64,000 nt of DNA, from contig NZ_FNFQ01000002.1 in NCBI RefSeq assembly GCF_900101175.1, positions 368,203 to 432,202 of the forward strand, read 5' to 3'. Positions 16,268-25,776 of this stretch are shown one piece after another. The notes beneath the pieces are model-generated. The model made no database searches. It worked only from the letters and a program-made list of their open reading frames with translations, and had not been told where the DNA came from. Positions within the stretch are counted from its first letter, which is position 1; each line of letters starts with the position of its first letter. The stretch is from Stenotrophomonas pavanii (GTDB lineage: Bacteria; Pseudomonadota; Gammaproteobacteria; Xanthomonadales; Xanthomonadaceae). A program made the position numbers and the translations under genes.

Positions 16268-18532
16268 ATGTCCAGAACTGCTTTCCATGTCGTTGTTTTC
16301 CTTGTCGGCCTGCTGGCCGTGTGTTGGATCGGCATCGGCTACGTTTCGGTGCATCCGCTGGGTGCAGCGGTGGCAGCGATCATCGCGGCCTGCTACATCG
16401 CCGGCGGCGTGGAGCTGTACCGCTACCGTCAGGCCAGCAACGGCCTGCGCAGCGCACTGAGCGACCTGTCCAGCGCGAAGGAGAGCCTTGCCGCCTGGCT
16501 GGAACGCGTGCCGCTGGGCCTGCGCAACGCCGTGCGCCTGCGCGTGGAAGGCGAGCGCACTGCTCTGCCCGCGCCGGTGCTGACCCCCTACCTGGTCGGC
16601 CTGCTGGTGCTGCTGGGCATGCTCGGCACCCTGCTGGGCATGATGGACACGCTGCGTGGCACCGGGCTGGCCCTGCAGAGCGCCACCGACATGGCCGCCA
16701 TCCGCGGCTCGCTGGCCTCGCCGGTGCAGGGCCTGGCGGTGGCATTCGGTACCTCGATCGCGGGCGTGGCCAGCTCGGCCATGCTCGGCCTGTTGGCCGC
16801 CCTGCTGCGCCGCGACCGCCTGCAGGCCGTGCAGCAGCTGGACCGCGCCATTGCTGGCGACCTGCACCCGTATTCGCAGGCCTGGCAGCGCGCCGAATCG
16901 CTGCGCCTGCTGCAAGCACAGTCCACCGCCCTGCCTGCCCTGGTCGACCGTCTGCAGGCGATGACCAGCACCTTTGAACAGCACAGCGCGGCCGCCAATG
17001 AGCGCCTGCTGGCCGGCCAGGCAGAATTCCTGGCCCAGAGCCAGGCCCTGCAGGAACGCCTGGCCCTGTCGCTGCAGCAGTCGCTGCGCGAGGGTGCTGA
17101 AGCCAGTGCCGCTGCCATCGGTGGCGCACTGCAGCCGATGGCCGAAACCACGCTGGCCGGCCTGGCCGAGCACGGCGAAGCACTGCACGCCCGTGTCGAG
17201 CAGGCCGTGCAGCAGCAGCTGGCCGGCTTGAGCGAGGGTTTCGAGCGCAGCCGCGTCGCCACCGAGGCCAGCTGGGCCAAGGTGGTGAGCGAGCAGACAC
17301 AGGCACAGCAGTCGCTGGTCAGCGAACTGCGCCAGCACCTGCAAGCCTTCAGCGAGAGCCAGGGCACGCACGCCGAAGCGCTGGTGGCGCGCATCGGCGA
17401 GCGCCTGCACGCCGATGCACAGGGCAATGCAGAGGCCTTGCGCGCCGCCGCCGAGCAGCAGCAGACCCTGAACGCCGCGCTGGTCGAGCGCCAGCAGCAG
17501 GCGCTGCTCGCAGCCGGCCAGCAGCTGGACGAGCACGCGCAAGCGTTGCTGCAGGCACTGGCCCAGCACCACAGCGCCAGCCAGTCCCTGCTGCAGGACC
17601 ACGAGCAGCAGCGCTCGCAGGAGTGGCAGGCCGCGCAGGCCGCCGCCGCGACCGCGCACGCCGAGCTGCAGGCCAGCCTGGACAGCCGCGAACAGCAGCG
17701 CCAGGCGCGCTGGGATGCGGTCAGTGCCGAACTGCAGCAGGCCCACGCCACCCTGCAGGCGCAGCTGCAGGCCGGCGACGAACAGCGCCTGCAGCGCTGG
17801 AGCGATACCTTGCAGCATGTGTCCACCGAGCTGGCCGCACGCCTGCAGGCCAACGGCGAACGCCTGGCCGCGCAGCAGCAGCAGGTCTGCGACACGCTGG
17901 CGGCCACCGCACAGCAGATCGGCGAGAACGGTCGCGCGCAGGCCAGTGCCACGCTGGCCGAGGTGTCTACCCTGCTGCAGACCGCCGCGGCCGCGCCGAA
18001 GGCTGCCGCCGATGTCATCAACGAGCTGCGCAGCACGCTGTCCGAAAGCCTGGTGCGCGACAACGCAATGCTGGAAGAACGCGGTCGCCTGCTGGCCACC
18101 GTGCAGACGCTGCTCAATGCGGTCAACCATGCGTCGCACGAACAGCGCACCGCCGTGGACGCGCTGGTCGGTGGCTCGGCCGAGTTGCTGGAACGCGTCG
18201 GCAACCGCTTCACCGACCATATCGCTGCCGAGACCGGCAAGCTGGACGGCATCGCCGCCGCGCTCAACGGCAGCGCTGCCGAAGTGGGCCAGCTGGCCGG
18301 CACCTTCGGTGAAGCGGTCGAGCAGTTCGGCGCCGCCGCCACCGCGTTGTCCGGCCGCCTGGAAGAGATCGGTGGCGCCCTGGACGCCTCGCTGGCCCGC
18401 AGCGATGAACAGCTGGCCTACTACGTGGCGCAGGCGCGCGAAGTGGTCGACCTCAGCCTGCTGTCGCAGAAACAGGTGATGGAAGAACTGCAGCAGCTGG
18501 CTGCGCGCCGCGGCAAGGCCGGCAGCGCATGA
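16268..18532 (+). CDS. DUF802 protein: MotA/TolQ/ExbB-like membrane protein with long helical tail
   Basis: 754 residues. Four membrane helices (about 5-27, 30-49, 107-126, 153-181). The last two carry the stator-family pattern LVLLGMLGTLLGMMDTL and SPVQGLAVAFGTSIAGVASSAMLG, as in MotA, TolQ, ExbB and ZorA. After residue ~182 comes a ~570-residue cytosolic tail rich in Gln, Ala, Leu and Glu with few prolines, predicted coiled coil. The C-terminus carries the DUF802 motif. The stop overlaps the OmpA-like gene (ATGA). In known 5:2 motors the MotA-like subunit forms the pentamer; the tail would project ~50 nm or fold back. It is a predicted ion-driven rotary unit of unknown role. Confidence 0.85.
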   Translation: MSRTAFHVVVFLVGLLAVCWIGIGYVSVHPLGAAVAAIIAACYIAGGVELYRYRQASNGLRSALSDLSSAKESLAAWLERVPLGLRNAVRLRVEGERTALPAPVLTPYLVGLLVLLGMLGTLLGMMDTLRGTGLALQSATDMAAIRGSLASPVQGLAVAFGTSIAGVASSAMLGLLAALLRRDRLQAVQQLDRAIAGDLHPYSQAWQRAESLRLLQAQSTALPALVDRLQAMTSTFEQHSAAANERLLAGQAEFLAQSQALQERLALSLQQSLREGAEASAAAIGGALQPMAETTLAGLAEHGEALHARVEQAVQQQLAGLSEGFERSRVATEASWAKVVSEQTQAQQSLVSELRQHLQAFSESQGTHAEALVARIGERLHADAQGNAEALRAAAEQQQTLNAALVERQQQALLAAGQQLDEHAQALLQALAQHHSASQSLLQDHEQQRSQEWQAAQAAAATAHAELQASLDSREQQRQARWDAVSAELQQAHATLQAQLQAGDEQRLQRWSDTLQHVSTELAARLQANGERLAAQQQQVCDTLAATAQQIGENGRAQASATLAEVSTLLQTAAAAPKAAADVINELRSTLSESLVRDNAMLEERGRLLATVQTLLNAVNHASHEQRTAVDALVGGSAELLERVGNRFTDHIAAETGKLDGIAAALNGSAAEVGQLAGTFGEAVEQFGAAATALSGRLEEIGGALDASLARSDEQLAYYVAQAREVVDLSLLSQKQVMEELQQLAARRGKAGSA

Positions 18533-19167
18533 GCGACGAGCTGGAGGTCGACGGCGGTTCGCACGCCCCGATCTGGGCCGCCTTCGGCGACCTGATGTCG
18601 GTACTGCTGGGCGCGTTCGTGCTGATCCTGGTCGGCGTGGTCGCGGTGCAGCTGGAGCTGTCGCAGCGGCTGGACCAGGAAGTGAAACAGCGCCAGGCCG
18701 AAGCCAAGCGCCTGCAGACGCTGGAACAGGCGCTGGCTGGACCTCTGGCCGCCGGCCGCGTGACGCTGGTGGATGGCCGCATCGGCATCAGCGGCAGCGT
18801 GCTGTTCGCGCTGAACTCCGACCAGCTGCAACCCGAAGGCCAGGAGCTGCTGCGCAGCCTGGCCGCGCCGCTGGCCGCGTACCTGGGCAGCCGCGAGGAA
18901 ATCCTGATGGTCAGCGGCTTCACCGATGACGCGCCGGTGCGCGAAGGCAATCGTCGTTTCGCCGACAACTGGGAGCTGTCCGCGCAGCGATCGCTGACCG
19001 TGACGCGTACGCTCATCGCCGATGGCGTGCCGGCCGACGCCGTGTTCGCCGCCGCATTCGGCAGCGAGCAGCCGGTCAGTTCCAATGCCAATGAGGAAGG
19101 CCGAGCGCGCAACCGTCGCGTCGAGATCGCGCCGATTCCCAAGCCCAAGGTCGCGGATGCCAAGTAA
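18529..19167 (+). CDS. MotB/ZorB-like OmpA-domain protein, partner of the DUF802 protein
   Basis: 212 residues. One membrane helix near the N-terminus (AFGDLMSVLLGAFVLILVGV) contains Asp21 in the position of the MotB ion-carrying aspartate. A short coiled coil follows (LSQRLDQEVKQRQAEAKRLQ), then an OmpA-like peptidoglycan-binding domain (GSVLFALNSDQLQPEGQELL, VSGFTDDAPV, NWELSAQRSLTVTRTLI, ARNRRVEI). This is the MotB architecture. It starts 4 bp inside the DUF802 gene and its own 3' end overlaps DUF2894. Confidence 0.9.
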   Translation: MSDELEVDGGSHAPIWAAFGDLMSVLLGAFVLILVGVVAVQLELSQRLDQEVKQRQAEAKRLQTLEQALAGPLAAGRVTLVDGRIGISGSVLFALNSDQLQPEGQELLRSLAAPLAAYLGSREEILMVSGFTDDAPVREGNRRFADNWELSAQRSLTVTRTLIADGVPADAVFAAAFGSEQPVSSNANEEGRARNRRVEIAPIPKPKVADAK

Positions 19168-19525
19168 GCCGCCAGCACTGGAGGGCCTGCGCGCACTGGT
19201 GCGTGATCTCGATGCGGGGTCGCGCTCGCTGCCGCATTACCCGCAGGTGCCGATGCTGCAGCAGGTGCAGCGCGAGTGGTCGGAGCTGCGCAGCGAACTG
19301 CAGGTGCGCCGCTCCCTGCGCACCGAAGCCCCCGCCGACGGCGGCCCGCTGAACTCGGCGGTGCTGGTGCAGCGCATGCTGGATACGATGCAGGCGACCA
19401 GCCCCGGCTACCTGCGCCACTTCATCGACTACGTGGACACGTTGTCCTGGCTGCAGGCACTGCAGGATGGCGCCGCCAGCGGCGGTGATACCGCAAAGCC
19501 GAAACGGACACGCAAGCCGCGCTGA
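19157..19525 (+). CDS. DUF2894 protein, last gene of the MotAB-like operon
   Basis: 122 residues, starting 11 bp inside the OmpA-like gene. Predicted helical and soluble; the core LVQRMLDTMQATSPGYLRHF and YVDTLSWLQALQ is typical of DUF2894, which co-occurs with DUF3348 and DUF802. The Lys/Arg-rich tail (AKPKRTRKPR) may bind membrane or nucleic acid, or be disordered. No known activity. Confidence 0.8.
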   Translation: MPSKPPALEGLRALVRDLDAGSRSLPHYPQVPMLQQVQREWSELRSELQVRRSLRTEAPADGGPLNSAVLVQRMLDTMQATSPGYLRHFIDYVDTLSWLQALQDGAASGGDTAKPKRTRKPR

Positions 19526-19535
19526 CCATTGATTG

Positions 19536-20250
19536 GTAGTGCCGGCCGCTGGCCGGCATCACATCCAGGCCGACCACGGCCGAAGCGCGCGCAAGCGGCA
19601 CTGAACAGCGAATGGCCGCGCTGACGATTGATTGGTAGTGCCGGCCGCTGGCCGGCAGCCACGCATCTCCGCGCGGGTCATGTGGTTGCCGGCCAGCGGC
19701 CGGCACTACCATCGCGGGTACTCTGTGCGCCGGAACGAAATCTGCGCGGCGCTTCGGTTCCGCTGTGGTAGTGCCGGCCGCTGGCCGGCATCACATCCAG
19801 GCTGACCACGGCCGAAGCGCGCACGCGGTGCTGAACAGCGAATGGCCGTGCTGAACATTGATTGGTAGTGCCGGCTGCCGGCCGGCAGCCACGCATCTCT
19901 GCGCGGGTCATGTGGTTGCCGGCCAGCGGCCGGCACTACCATCGCGGATGCTCTGTGCGCCGGAACGCGATCTGCGCGGCGCTTCGGTTCTGCTGTGGTA
20001 GTGCCGGCCGCTGGCCGGCATCACATCCAGGCCGACCACGGCCGAAGCGCGCACGCGGTGCTGAACAGCGAATGTCGGTGCCGAACATTGATTGGTAGTG
20101 CCGGCTGCCGGCCGGCAGCCACGCATCTCCGCGCGGGTCATGTGGTTGCCGGCCAGCGGCCGGCACTACCATCGCGGGTACTCTGTGCGCCGGAACGCGA
20201 TCTGCGCGGCGCTTCGGTTTCGCTGTGGTAGTGCCGGCCGCTGGCCGGCA
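19536..20250. repeat. SMAG palindrome array, three ~230-bp higher-order units
   Basis: Ten 23-nt palindromes of plan GTAG + TGCCGGCC + 3-nt loop + GGCCGGCA start at 19536, 19635, 19687 (inverted), 19768, 19865, 19917 (inv), 19998, 20095, 20147 (inv) and 20228. The spacing 97-99, 52, 81 repeats exactly three times, giving a 230-232 bp tandem unit. Between palindromes the units carry copies of the 3' end of DUF2894 (CTGAMCATTGATTG) and of the transposase 3' end (CACATCYAGGCCGACCACG). The family is the SMAG element of S. maltophilia. Confidence 0.95.
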
Positions 20251-20256
20251 TCACAT

Positions 20257-20697
20257 CTAGGCCGACCACGCATACGGATACTCGCCAATCTGCCCAGCAA
20301 GACCGGCGCGCACCGGATTCCCCAGAATGTACAGCGCCTGCCGCGCCAGCGACTCTTCGGTCCTTACTGCATGATCGAAGTAGCCGGGCTGCCACACCGT
20401 ACTTCGACGGCCCGCCAGGCGATTCAGGGCAAGTGCGCTCGACGATTTCATCCGGCGCGCGACGTCTGGAAGGTGAGCTGCACGCAGCTCGAACATCCAG
20501 TGGACGTGATCCGGCATGACAACCCATGCGTGTGACCGTACGAGCCCGCGCTGTTCGATGTAATGGAACTGGTCGACTACACATGCTGCTGCAGCTTCGC
20601 TTTCAAAGAGCCGGCGGCGCTGGTGGGTCGTGGTTGTCAGGACATAGGCCTGGCCGATGATCGAGTGACGGCCCAGGCGGAGGCGATGGCTGCTCAT
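20257..20697 (-). CDS. REP-associated tyrosine transposase (RAYT)
   Basis: 146 residues. Y1/HUH-type transposase of the IS200/IS605-related RAYT group: metal-binding HUH motif His64-Val-His66 (MPDHVHWMF) and catalytic Tyr123 in the conserved ALYILGNPVRAGL segment, with VWQPGYFDHAVR before it. RAYTs bind and cleave short palindromes flanking them. Here GTAG palindromes sit on both sides (19536-20250 and 20782-20876), so the SMAG elements are its natural substrate. Start is uncertain: ATG at 20697 is chosen by alignment to the family, another lies at 20718. It looks intact. Confidence 0.9.
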   Translation of the reverse strand: MSSHRLRLGRHSIIGQAYVLTTTTHQRRRLFESEAAAACVVDQFHYIEQRGLVRSHAWVVMPDHVHWMFELRAAHLPDVARRMKSSSALALNRLAGRRSTVWQPGYFDHAVRTEESLARQALYILGNPVRAGLAGQIGEYPYAWSA

Positions 20698-20781
20698 GCG
20701 CCATGGTGGGTCGATCATTGGGCGTTGGCTGTCAGGCCAAGCCTCAATGGGGGTTGGGAGATGTCTGAAGTTGAATGAGGT

Positions 20782-20876
20782 TGCCGGCCAGCGGCCGGCA
20801 CTACCGGGGCTGTGGGTTGCCGGCCAGCGGCCGGCACTACCGGGGCCATGGGTTGCCGGCCAGCGGCCGGCACTAC
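20782..20876. repeat. three tandem inverted-orientation SMAG palindromes
   Basis: Copies at 20782, 20818 and 20854, a perfect 36-bp period (23-nt palindrome plus 13-nt linker). They lie 85 bp upstream of the transposase start and just downstream of entA, where they could also stabilise the 3' end of the siderophore mRNA. Confidence 0.93.
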
Positions 20877-20882
20877 CGGACC

Positions 20883-21641
20883 TCAGCCGCGCAGGGTGGC
20901 GCCGCCGTCCACGTACAGATCGCTCATCGCCACGTGCCCGGCTTGCTCGGAGAGCAGGAACATCACCGAATGGGCGATATCCTCCGGGGTGGCGAGTTTG
21001 CGCAGTGGGATGCCGGCCTTGTAGATCTCCGGGCTGCCGGCGATCACCCGCTCGGCACCGTGCTCGTCCTGCCACATGCCGGTCTGCATCGGGGTCAACG
21101 TCGAGCCCGGGGCGACGATGTTGCAGCGGATGCCCAGCGGCGCCAGTTCCAGCCCGAGGCAGCGGGTGAACATGGTGGCGGCGGCCTTGGATGCCGCATA
21201 GGCGGCCATGCCGTGCCGCGGCACGCCGGCTGCATTCGAGCTGACGGTAACGATCGCGCCCCGCCGGCGCGGCGACATCACCCGCGCCAAGGCACGCCCT
21301 ACGTGGAACACGCCATCGGCGTTGACCGCGAACACCCGGCGCCAGTCGGCGTCGCCGGTCTCGGCGACGCGGCCCACGTGCAGCACGCCGGCCACGCTGG
21401 CGGCCAGCATGATCGGCCCGATGCTGGACTCGACCTGATCCACCAAGGCGTCCACTGCGGCGCTGTTGGTTACATCAAGTGCGAGCGACGTCACCCGGCT
21501 ATCGGCCACGCGCGGCGCCTCGCGATCAGTCGCCACCACGATGCAACCGGCCTCGACCAACAGCCGTACCAGTGCCTCGCCGATGCCCCCGGCGGCACCG
21601 GTCACCAGTGCCACGCGACCTTCAAAACCGGTCAATTGCAT
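20883..21641 (-). CDS. entA: 2,3-dihydro-2,3-dihydroxybenzoate dehydrogenase
   Basis: 252 residues, short-chain dehydrogenase. NAD-binding [11 protein letters not shown] near the N-terminus, catalytic Ser in [13 protein letters not shown] and Tyr/Lys in [10 protein letters not shown]. The overall pattern ([17 protein letters not shown]) matches EntA/DhbA. It makes 2,3-dihydroxybenzoate in the cytosol, the catechol of the siderophore. Last gene of the operon; its start overlaps the entF stop by 10 bp, so translation is coupled. Confidence 0.93.
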   Translation of the reverse strand: MQLTGFEGRVALVTGAAGGIGEALVRLLVEAGCIVVATDREAPRVADSRVTSLALDVTNSAAVDALVDQVESSIGPIMLAASVAGVLHVGRVAETGDADWRRVFAVNADGVFHVGRALARVMSPRRRGAIVTVSSNAAGVPRHGMAAYAASKAAATMFTRCLGLELAPLGIRCNIVAPGSTLTPMQTGMWQDEHGAERVIAGSPEIYKAGIPLRKLATPEDIAHSVMFLLSEQAGHVAMSDLYVDGGATLRG

Positions 21642-24600
21642 GTTGCGGTCTCCTGTTGCTCGTCCCAGTGGCGCAACCGCGCCGACAACCACGGGGCCAG
21701 CTGCGCCACCGCGTCGCGGCCGGTCAGCTCGGCATGCAGGAACGGCAGTTCCAGCGCCTGCACCTTGCGTGCGTGCGTCCGCCACAGCGCCGACTGCAGC
21801 TGTGGCCGCGCCTGGTGATCCCGGCCCGCGCGGACGTGCACCAGCGTGCCGTCGAACGGTTGGTGGATGTGTTCGCGGATCAGCCGATTGGTACCGGTCA
21901 CCGCGCGCACCACGCCATCGAGCACCACATCCGGCAGGCTGCCCAGTGCACTACCGCCGCGTCGAAGGAACGCGAGAATGCGTTCACGGCTGTCCAGTTC
22001 CGGATGCGCATCCGGATCGTGGCCGGCGATCGCGAGCAGTGCCCGCAGTGCGGCGATGGCATCCGGTTCCGGCTCGGCCCGCCAGCACTCGCTGGGATAG
22101 GCATCCAGCAGCACCAGTTCGCCGACGTCGCGGCCGATCTCATGCAGGCGCACCGCCATCGCCTGGGCGAGGATGCCGCCCACCGACCAGCCCAGTAGAT
22201 GCACCGGCCCCTTCGGCTGCAGTGCGACCACGCGCTGTACGTAGTCGTTGGCCATCGCCTCGATGCTGCTCGGCAGTGGCAGCCGCGCGTCCAGTGCCGG
22301 CGACTGCAGGCCATACACCGGGCGGGCGGGTTGCAGTGCCCGGGCCAGGCTGCGGTAGTTCCAGGCGATGCCACCGGCCGGGTGCAGCACGAACAGCGGC
22401 GTGGGTCCGGCAGCGTCGGTCGCGGCCAGCGCGATCACCGGCCCCAGTGCGTGATCGGCCAGCGCGGGCGGCTCGGCAATGCGAACCGCCAACGCGGCCA
22501 CGGTGGGCTGCGCGAACAAGGCGCCCAGGCCCAGGTCGCAGCGCCAGCGCTGCTCGATCGCCAGCAGCAGGTGCACCGCCGACAGCGAGTCACCGCCGAG
22601 ACTGAAGAAATCCGCATCCACCGCCACCGGCGCTTCACGCCCCAGTGCCTGGGCAAACAGCAACGCCAGTTCCTGTTCCAACGGTGTGCGTGGTGCCAGT
22701 CCAGCGACTTCATGCTGCGGGGGCTTCGGCAACGCGTTGCGGTCGAGCTTGCCGTTGGCGGTCACCGGCCAGTGATCCACGCCGACAAACGCCGAGGGCA
22801 CCATGTAATCCGGCACGCGCGTGGCCAGATGGCTGCGCAGCACTACCGCGTCGGCAAGCGCCTCGGGCACATAGGCCACCAGGCGTGCGTCGCCGGGCGC
22901 ATCCTCGCGCAGCAGCACTTCTACCCGCTCCATGCCCGGCAGTTCGCGCAGTGCCGCCTCGATCTCGCCCAGCTCGATGCGCAGGCCACGCAGCTTCACC
23001 TGGTGGTCGCTGCGGCCCAGGTACTCGACCGCGCCATCGTGGCGCCAGCGCGCGACGTCGCCGGTGCGGTAGATGCGCTCGCCCGCCAGGAAAGGATCTT
23101 CAAGGAAGCGCTCGGCGGTAAGATCGGCGCGACCAAGATAGCCGCGTGCCAACTGCACGCCGCCCAGGTAAAGGTCACCGGCCACACCGACCGGCACCGG
23201 CTGCATCCGGGCATCCAGCACGTACAGGCGGGTGTTCCAGACCGGGAACCCGATCGGCACCGGCCGCGAGCGATCCTGCGCCGACGCCGGCCAGTAGCTG
23301 ACATCCACTGCGGCCTCGGTCGGGCCATACAGGTTGTGCAGTTCAGCGTGCACGCGCGCATGGAAGCGGTCGCGCAACGCAGCGTCCAGCGCCTCGCCAC
23401 TGGTGAATACCCGGCGCAGCTGCAGCCCTGCCGAAGCGGGCGCAGCGAGGAAAGCGTCGAGCATCGACGGCACGAAATGCGCCGTGGTGATGCCATGGCC
23501 ACGGATCAAGCGTGCCAGTTCAGTGGGATCGCGGTGCGCATCGGGCCCGGCAACCACCAGCGTGGCCCCGCACAGCAACGGCAGGAAGAACTCCCAGACC
23601 GAGACATCGAAGGTCGCCGGGGTCTTCTGCAGCACGCGGTCATCGGCGCCGATGCCGTAGTGCTCGCGCATCCACAGCAGGCGGTTGACGATGGCGCGGT
23701 GTTCGACGACCACGCCCTTGGGCTCGCCGGTCGAACCGGAGGTGTAGATCACATAGGCCGCATCGCTGGGCGCCGGATCGGCCCACGGCGCGGCGAAGCT
23801 CAGCGCGGTCCACTGCTCCGGCGCCAGCACTGGCACGCCGGCCACGCGCGTCGCTACGTCCGCCGCAGCCAGTACACACACCGGCTGTGCCGACGCAAGA
23901 ATACGCCCCAGCCGCTCGTCGGGATGGGCAAGGTCCAGCGGAAGATAGGCCGCGCCTGCACGCAGCACCGCGACCAGCGCGATCACCAGCTCCAGCGAGC
24001 GCGGCAATGCCACCGCCACCACGCTGTCCGGGCCGACATCCATTGCCCGCAGCTGTGCCGCCAGCGCGAAACTGCGCGCTTCCAGCGTCGCGTAATCCAG
24101 CGTCGTATCGCCGAACACCAGCGCCGGCGCGTGCGGGTCGCGGTCCATGCCCTGTTGCAGCAGCTCGACCAGGGTGGTCTCCGGCAGCGCGTGCGCAGTG
24201 GCATTGAAACCCTGCAGCAGCTGCAGCGCCTCCGCGGGCGTCGCCAGGGGCACGGCGGCGATATCGTCAGCCTGCAATGCCGCCGACACGAAATGCAGCA
24301 GCCGCGCCGCGTGCGCCTCGACCTCCTCACGGCTGTACAGCGCGGGATTGGCCTCGATCTCCAGATCGAGAAGGTGCTGGCCATCGCCACGGAAACCCAG
24401 CGTCAGGTCATCCACCGGCCCGGTGCACAGCACCTCCAGCGTCGCCTGCACGCCGGTCAGCGCCAGCGGCTTGTAGAACGGCTGCACATTCACCAACGGA
24501 CCGTGCAGGCGCTGCTGCGCGCCGACCAGGCCCAGGTCCCGGCGCAGCTGCTCACCGCGGTAACGGCCGTGCTTGCGACCCTGGCTGAGCTGCCGGCCCA

Positions 24601-25522
24601 GGCCGCGGGTGAAGGCCTCGACGCTGCCCTCGCCGGCCGCTACGCGCAGCGGCAACACGTTCATCACCATCGCCGGCACCCGCGCCGACGCGTTGCCGAG
24701 CCGCGCCATGTACGGCACGCCCAGCACCACTTCATCGGCAGCGCTCATCCGCCGCAGGTACTCGGCCGCCAGCGCGGCCAGGACATCCGGCCAGGGCTGC
24801 AGCCAACGTGCCGACGCCTGCAGCAACGGCTCACGGAAGGCCGCATCGAGCGGCTGCACCCAGCGCAGCGCGTCATCACTGGCCGCGAGCGTGCCGGCCA
24901 GGCCTACGCCTGCCGGTGCGCCCTGCATGTGCGCACGCCACCACTGCCCGGCCTGCGCGCGGCGCGGGTCGGCGCGATACGCGGCATCATCGGCCAGCAC
25001 GCCCGCCAGCCCCGGCAGCGGTTCACCCGTGCGACCGGCGTACAACGCGCACACCCGATCAGTAAACAGCGCCATGCCGTAACCATCGGCCGCCAGATGA
25101 TGCACGCGCAGGTACCAGACCCAGCGCAGGCCACCCAGATCGAACAGTACCTGCTGGCTGATCCGGTCCCGGGTGGGATCGACCGGGCTCAGCCGGTCGG
25201 CGTGCATCAGGTTGCGTGCCGCAGCGGCGGGATCCGCCTCGGTGGACACATCGCGCACCGAAAGCAACGGCACGTGTGCCGGATCATGCCACTGCAGCGG
25301 CTGGCCATCGGCGCCCTCGGCAAAGCGCAGCGCGAAGGCCTGGGCCTCGACGGCAGCCTGGTCTGCCGCTGCAACGAATGCGGCCACGTCGAGCGGGCCG
25401 TCGATCCACACCGCGTGCGCGGTATTGAACGACGGATTGCCCGGTGCCAGCCGCTGTGCGAACCACAGTCCGGCCTGGGCCTCGGTCAGCGCCACCGGCG
25501 TGGCCAGCGCGACGGCGTTCAT
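21632..25522 (-). CDS. entF: non-ribosomal peptide synthetase, C-A-T-TE (EntF type)
   Basis: 1296 residues, as in EntF. Condensation domain with HHLAADG, adenylation domain ([35 protein letters not shown]), carrier domain Ser in [12 protein letters not shown] and thioesterase GWSVGG. Pocket residues read around [23 protein letters not shown] and [15 protein letters not shown] give D-V-W-H-F-S-L-V-D, the serine code of EntF. So it likely activates serine, joins it to dihydroxybenzoate and cyclises or releases the trimer. S. maltophilia's product is known to be a catecholate; its exact form is not readable here. Start is the ATG at 25522, overlapping the carrier gene. Confidence 0.95.
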   Translation of the reverse strand: MNAVALATPVALTEAQAGLWFAQRLAPGNPSFNTAHAVWIDGPLDVAAFVAAADQAAVEAQAFALRFAEGADGQPLQWHDPAHVPLLSVRDVSTEADPAAAARNLMHADRLSPVDPTRDRISQQVLFDLGGLRWVWYLRVHHLAADGYGMALFTDRVCALYAGRTGEPLPGLAGVLADDAAYRADPRRAQAGQWWRAHMQGAPAGVGLAGTLAASDDALRWVQPLDAAFREPLLQASARWLQPWPDVLAALAAEYLRRMSAADEVVLGVPYMARLGNASARVPAMVMNVLPLRVAAGEGSVEAFTRGLGRQLSQGRKHGRYRGEQLRRDLGLVGAQQRLHGPLVNVQPFYKPLALTGVQATLEVLCTGPVDDLTLGFRGDGQHLLDLEIEANPALYSREEVEAHAARLLHFVSAALQADDIAAVPLATPAEALQLLQGFNATAHALPETTLVELLQQGMDRDPHAPALVFGDTTLDYATLEARSFALAAQLRAMDVGPDSVVAVALPRSLELVIALVAVLRAGAAYLPLDLAHPDERLGRILASAQPVCVLAAADVATRVAGVPVLAPEQWTALSFAAPWADPAPSDAAYVIYTSGSTGEPKGVVVEHRAIVNRLLWMREHYGIGADDRVLQKTPATFDVSVWEFFLPLLCGATLVVAGPDAHRDPTELARLIRGHGITTAHFVPSMLDAFLAAPASAGLQLRRVFTSGEALDAALRDRFHARVHAELHNLYGPTEAAVDVSYWPASAQDRSRPVPIGFPVWNTRLYVLDARMQPVPVGVAGDLYLGGVQLARGYLGRADLTAERFLEDPFLAGERIYRTGDVARWRHDGAVEYLGRSDHQVKLRGLRIELGEIEAALRELPGMERVEVLLREDAPGDARLVAYVPEALADAVVLRSHLATRVPDYMVPSAFVGVDHWPVTANGKLDRNALPKPPQHEVAGLAPRTPLEQELALLFAQALGREAPVAVDADFFSLGGDSLSAVHLLLAIEQRWRCDLGLGALFAQPTVAALAVRIAEPPALADHALGPVIALAATDAAGPTPLFVLHPAGGIAWNYRSLARALQPARPVYGLQSPALDARLPLPSSIEAMANDYVQRVVALQPKGPVHLLGWSVGGILAQAMAVRLHEIGRDVGELVLLDAYPSECWRAEPEPDAIAALRALLAIAGHDPDAHPELDSRERILAFLRRGGSALGSLPDVVLDGVVRAVTGTNRLIREHIHQPFDGTLVHVRAGRDHQARPQLQSALWRTHARKVQALELPFLHAELTGRDAVAQLAPWLSARLRHWDEQQETATCN

Positions 25523-25776
25523 GCGTGCTGCGCGGCCTGCAGGTGCTGCACCACGCCCCACCACTGGCGCAGCGTGGTGTGCTCGGCCAACTGCGAGAAT
25601 TCCAGCGGCAGGCCGGTGTTGCCCCAGGCCAGGACCAGGCCGAGCATGCGCATCGAGTCGAGGTCCAGGTCGATCAGGTTGTCGTCGTCACCGATCTCGG
25701 CCGGCGTGCACTCCAGCACGCGCGCGACGTCGGCGCGCATCCGCTCCAGATCCAGCACCTCACCGGTGGCCGTCAT
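25519..25776 (-). CDS. stand-alone aryl carrier protein (EntB')
   Basis: 85 residues, a single phosphopantetheine carrier domain with Ser41 in DLDLDSMRMLG. In E. coli this is the C-terminal domain of EntB; here it is a separate gene between the isochorismatase and entF, with TGATG and ATGA overlaps at each end. It receives dihydroxybenzoate from EntE and presents it to the EntF condensation domain. In S. maltophilia literature this gene is called entB'. Start ATG at 25776, not the GTG just before. Confidence 0.92.
   Translation of the reverse strand: MTATGEVLDLERMRADVARVLECTPAEIGDDDNLIDLDLDSMRMLGLVLAWGNTGLPLEFSQLAEHTTLRQWWGVVQHLQAAQHA

Noticed and set aside
15604-19525. Complete Zorya defence system
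   Set aside because: Only ZorA/ZorB-like proteins are present; no ZorC, ZorD helicase or ZorE nuclease. The flanking genes are DUF3348 and DUF2894.
19536-20250. CRISPR-like regular spacing of short repeats
   Set aside because: The units are GTAG palindromes in both orientations, and the sequences between them repeat too instead of being unique spacers. No cas genes are nearby.
20257-20876. IS200/IS605 insertion sequence
   Set aside because: The gene is a RAYT with SMAG palindromes on both sides and no second gene or typical IS ends; a domesticated REP transposase fits better.
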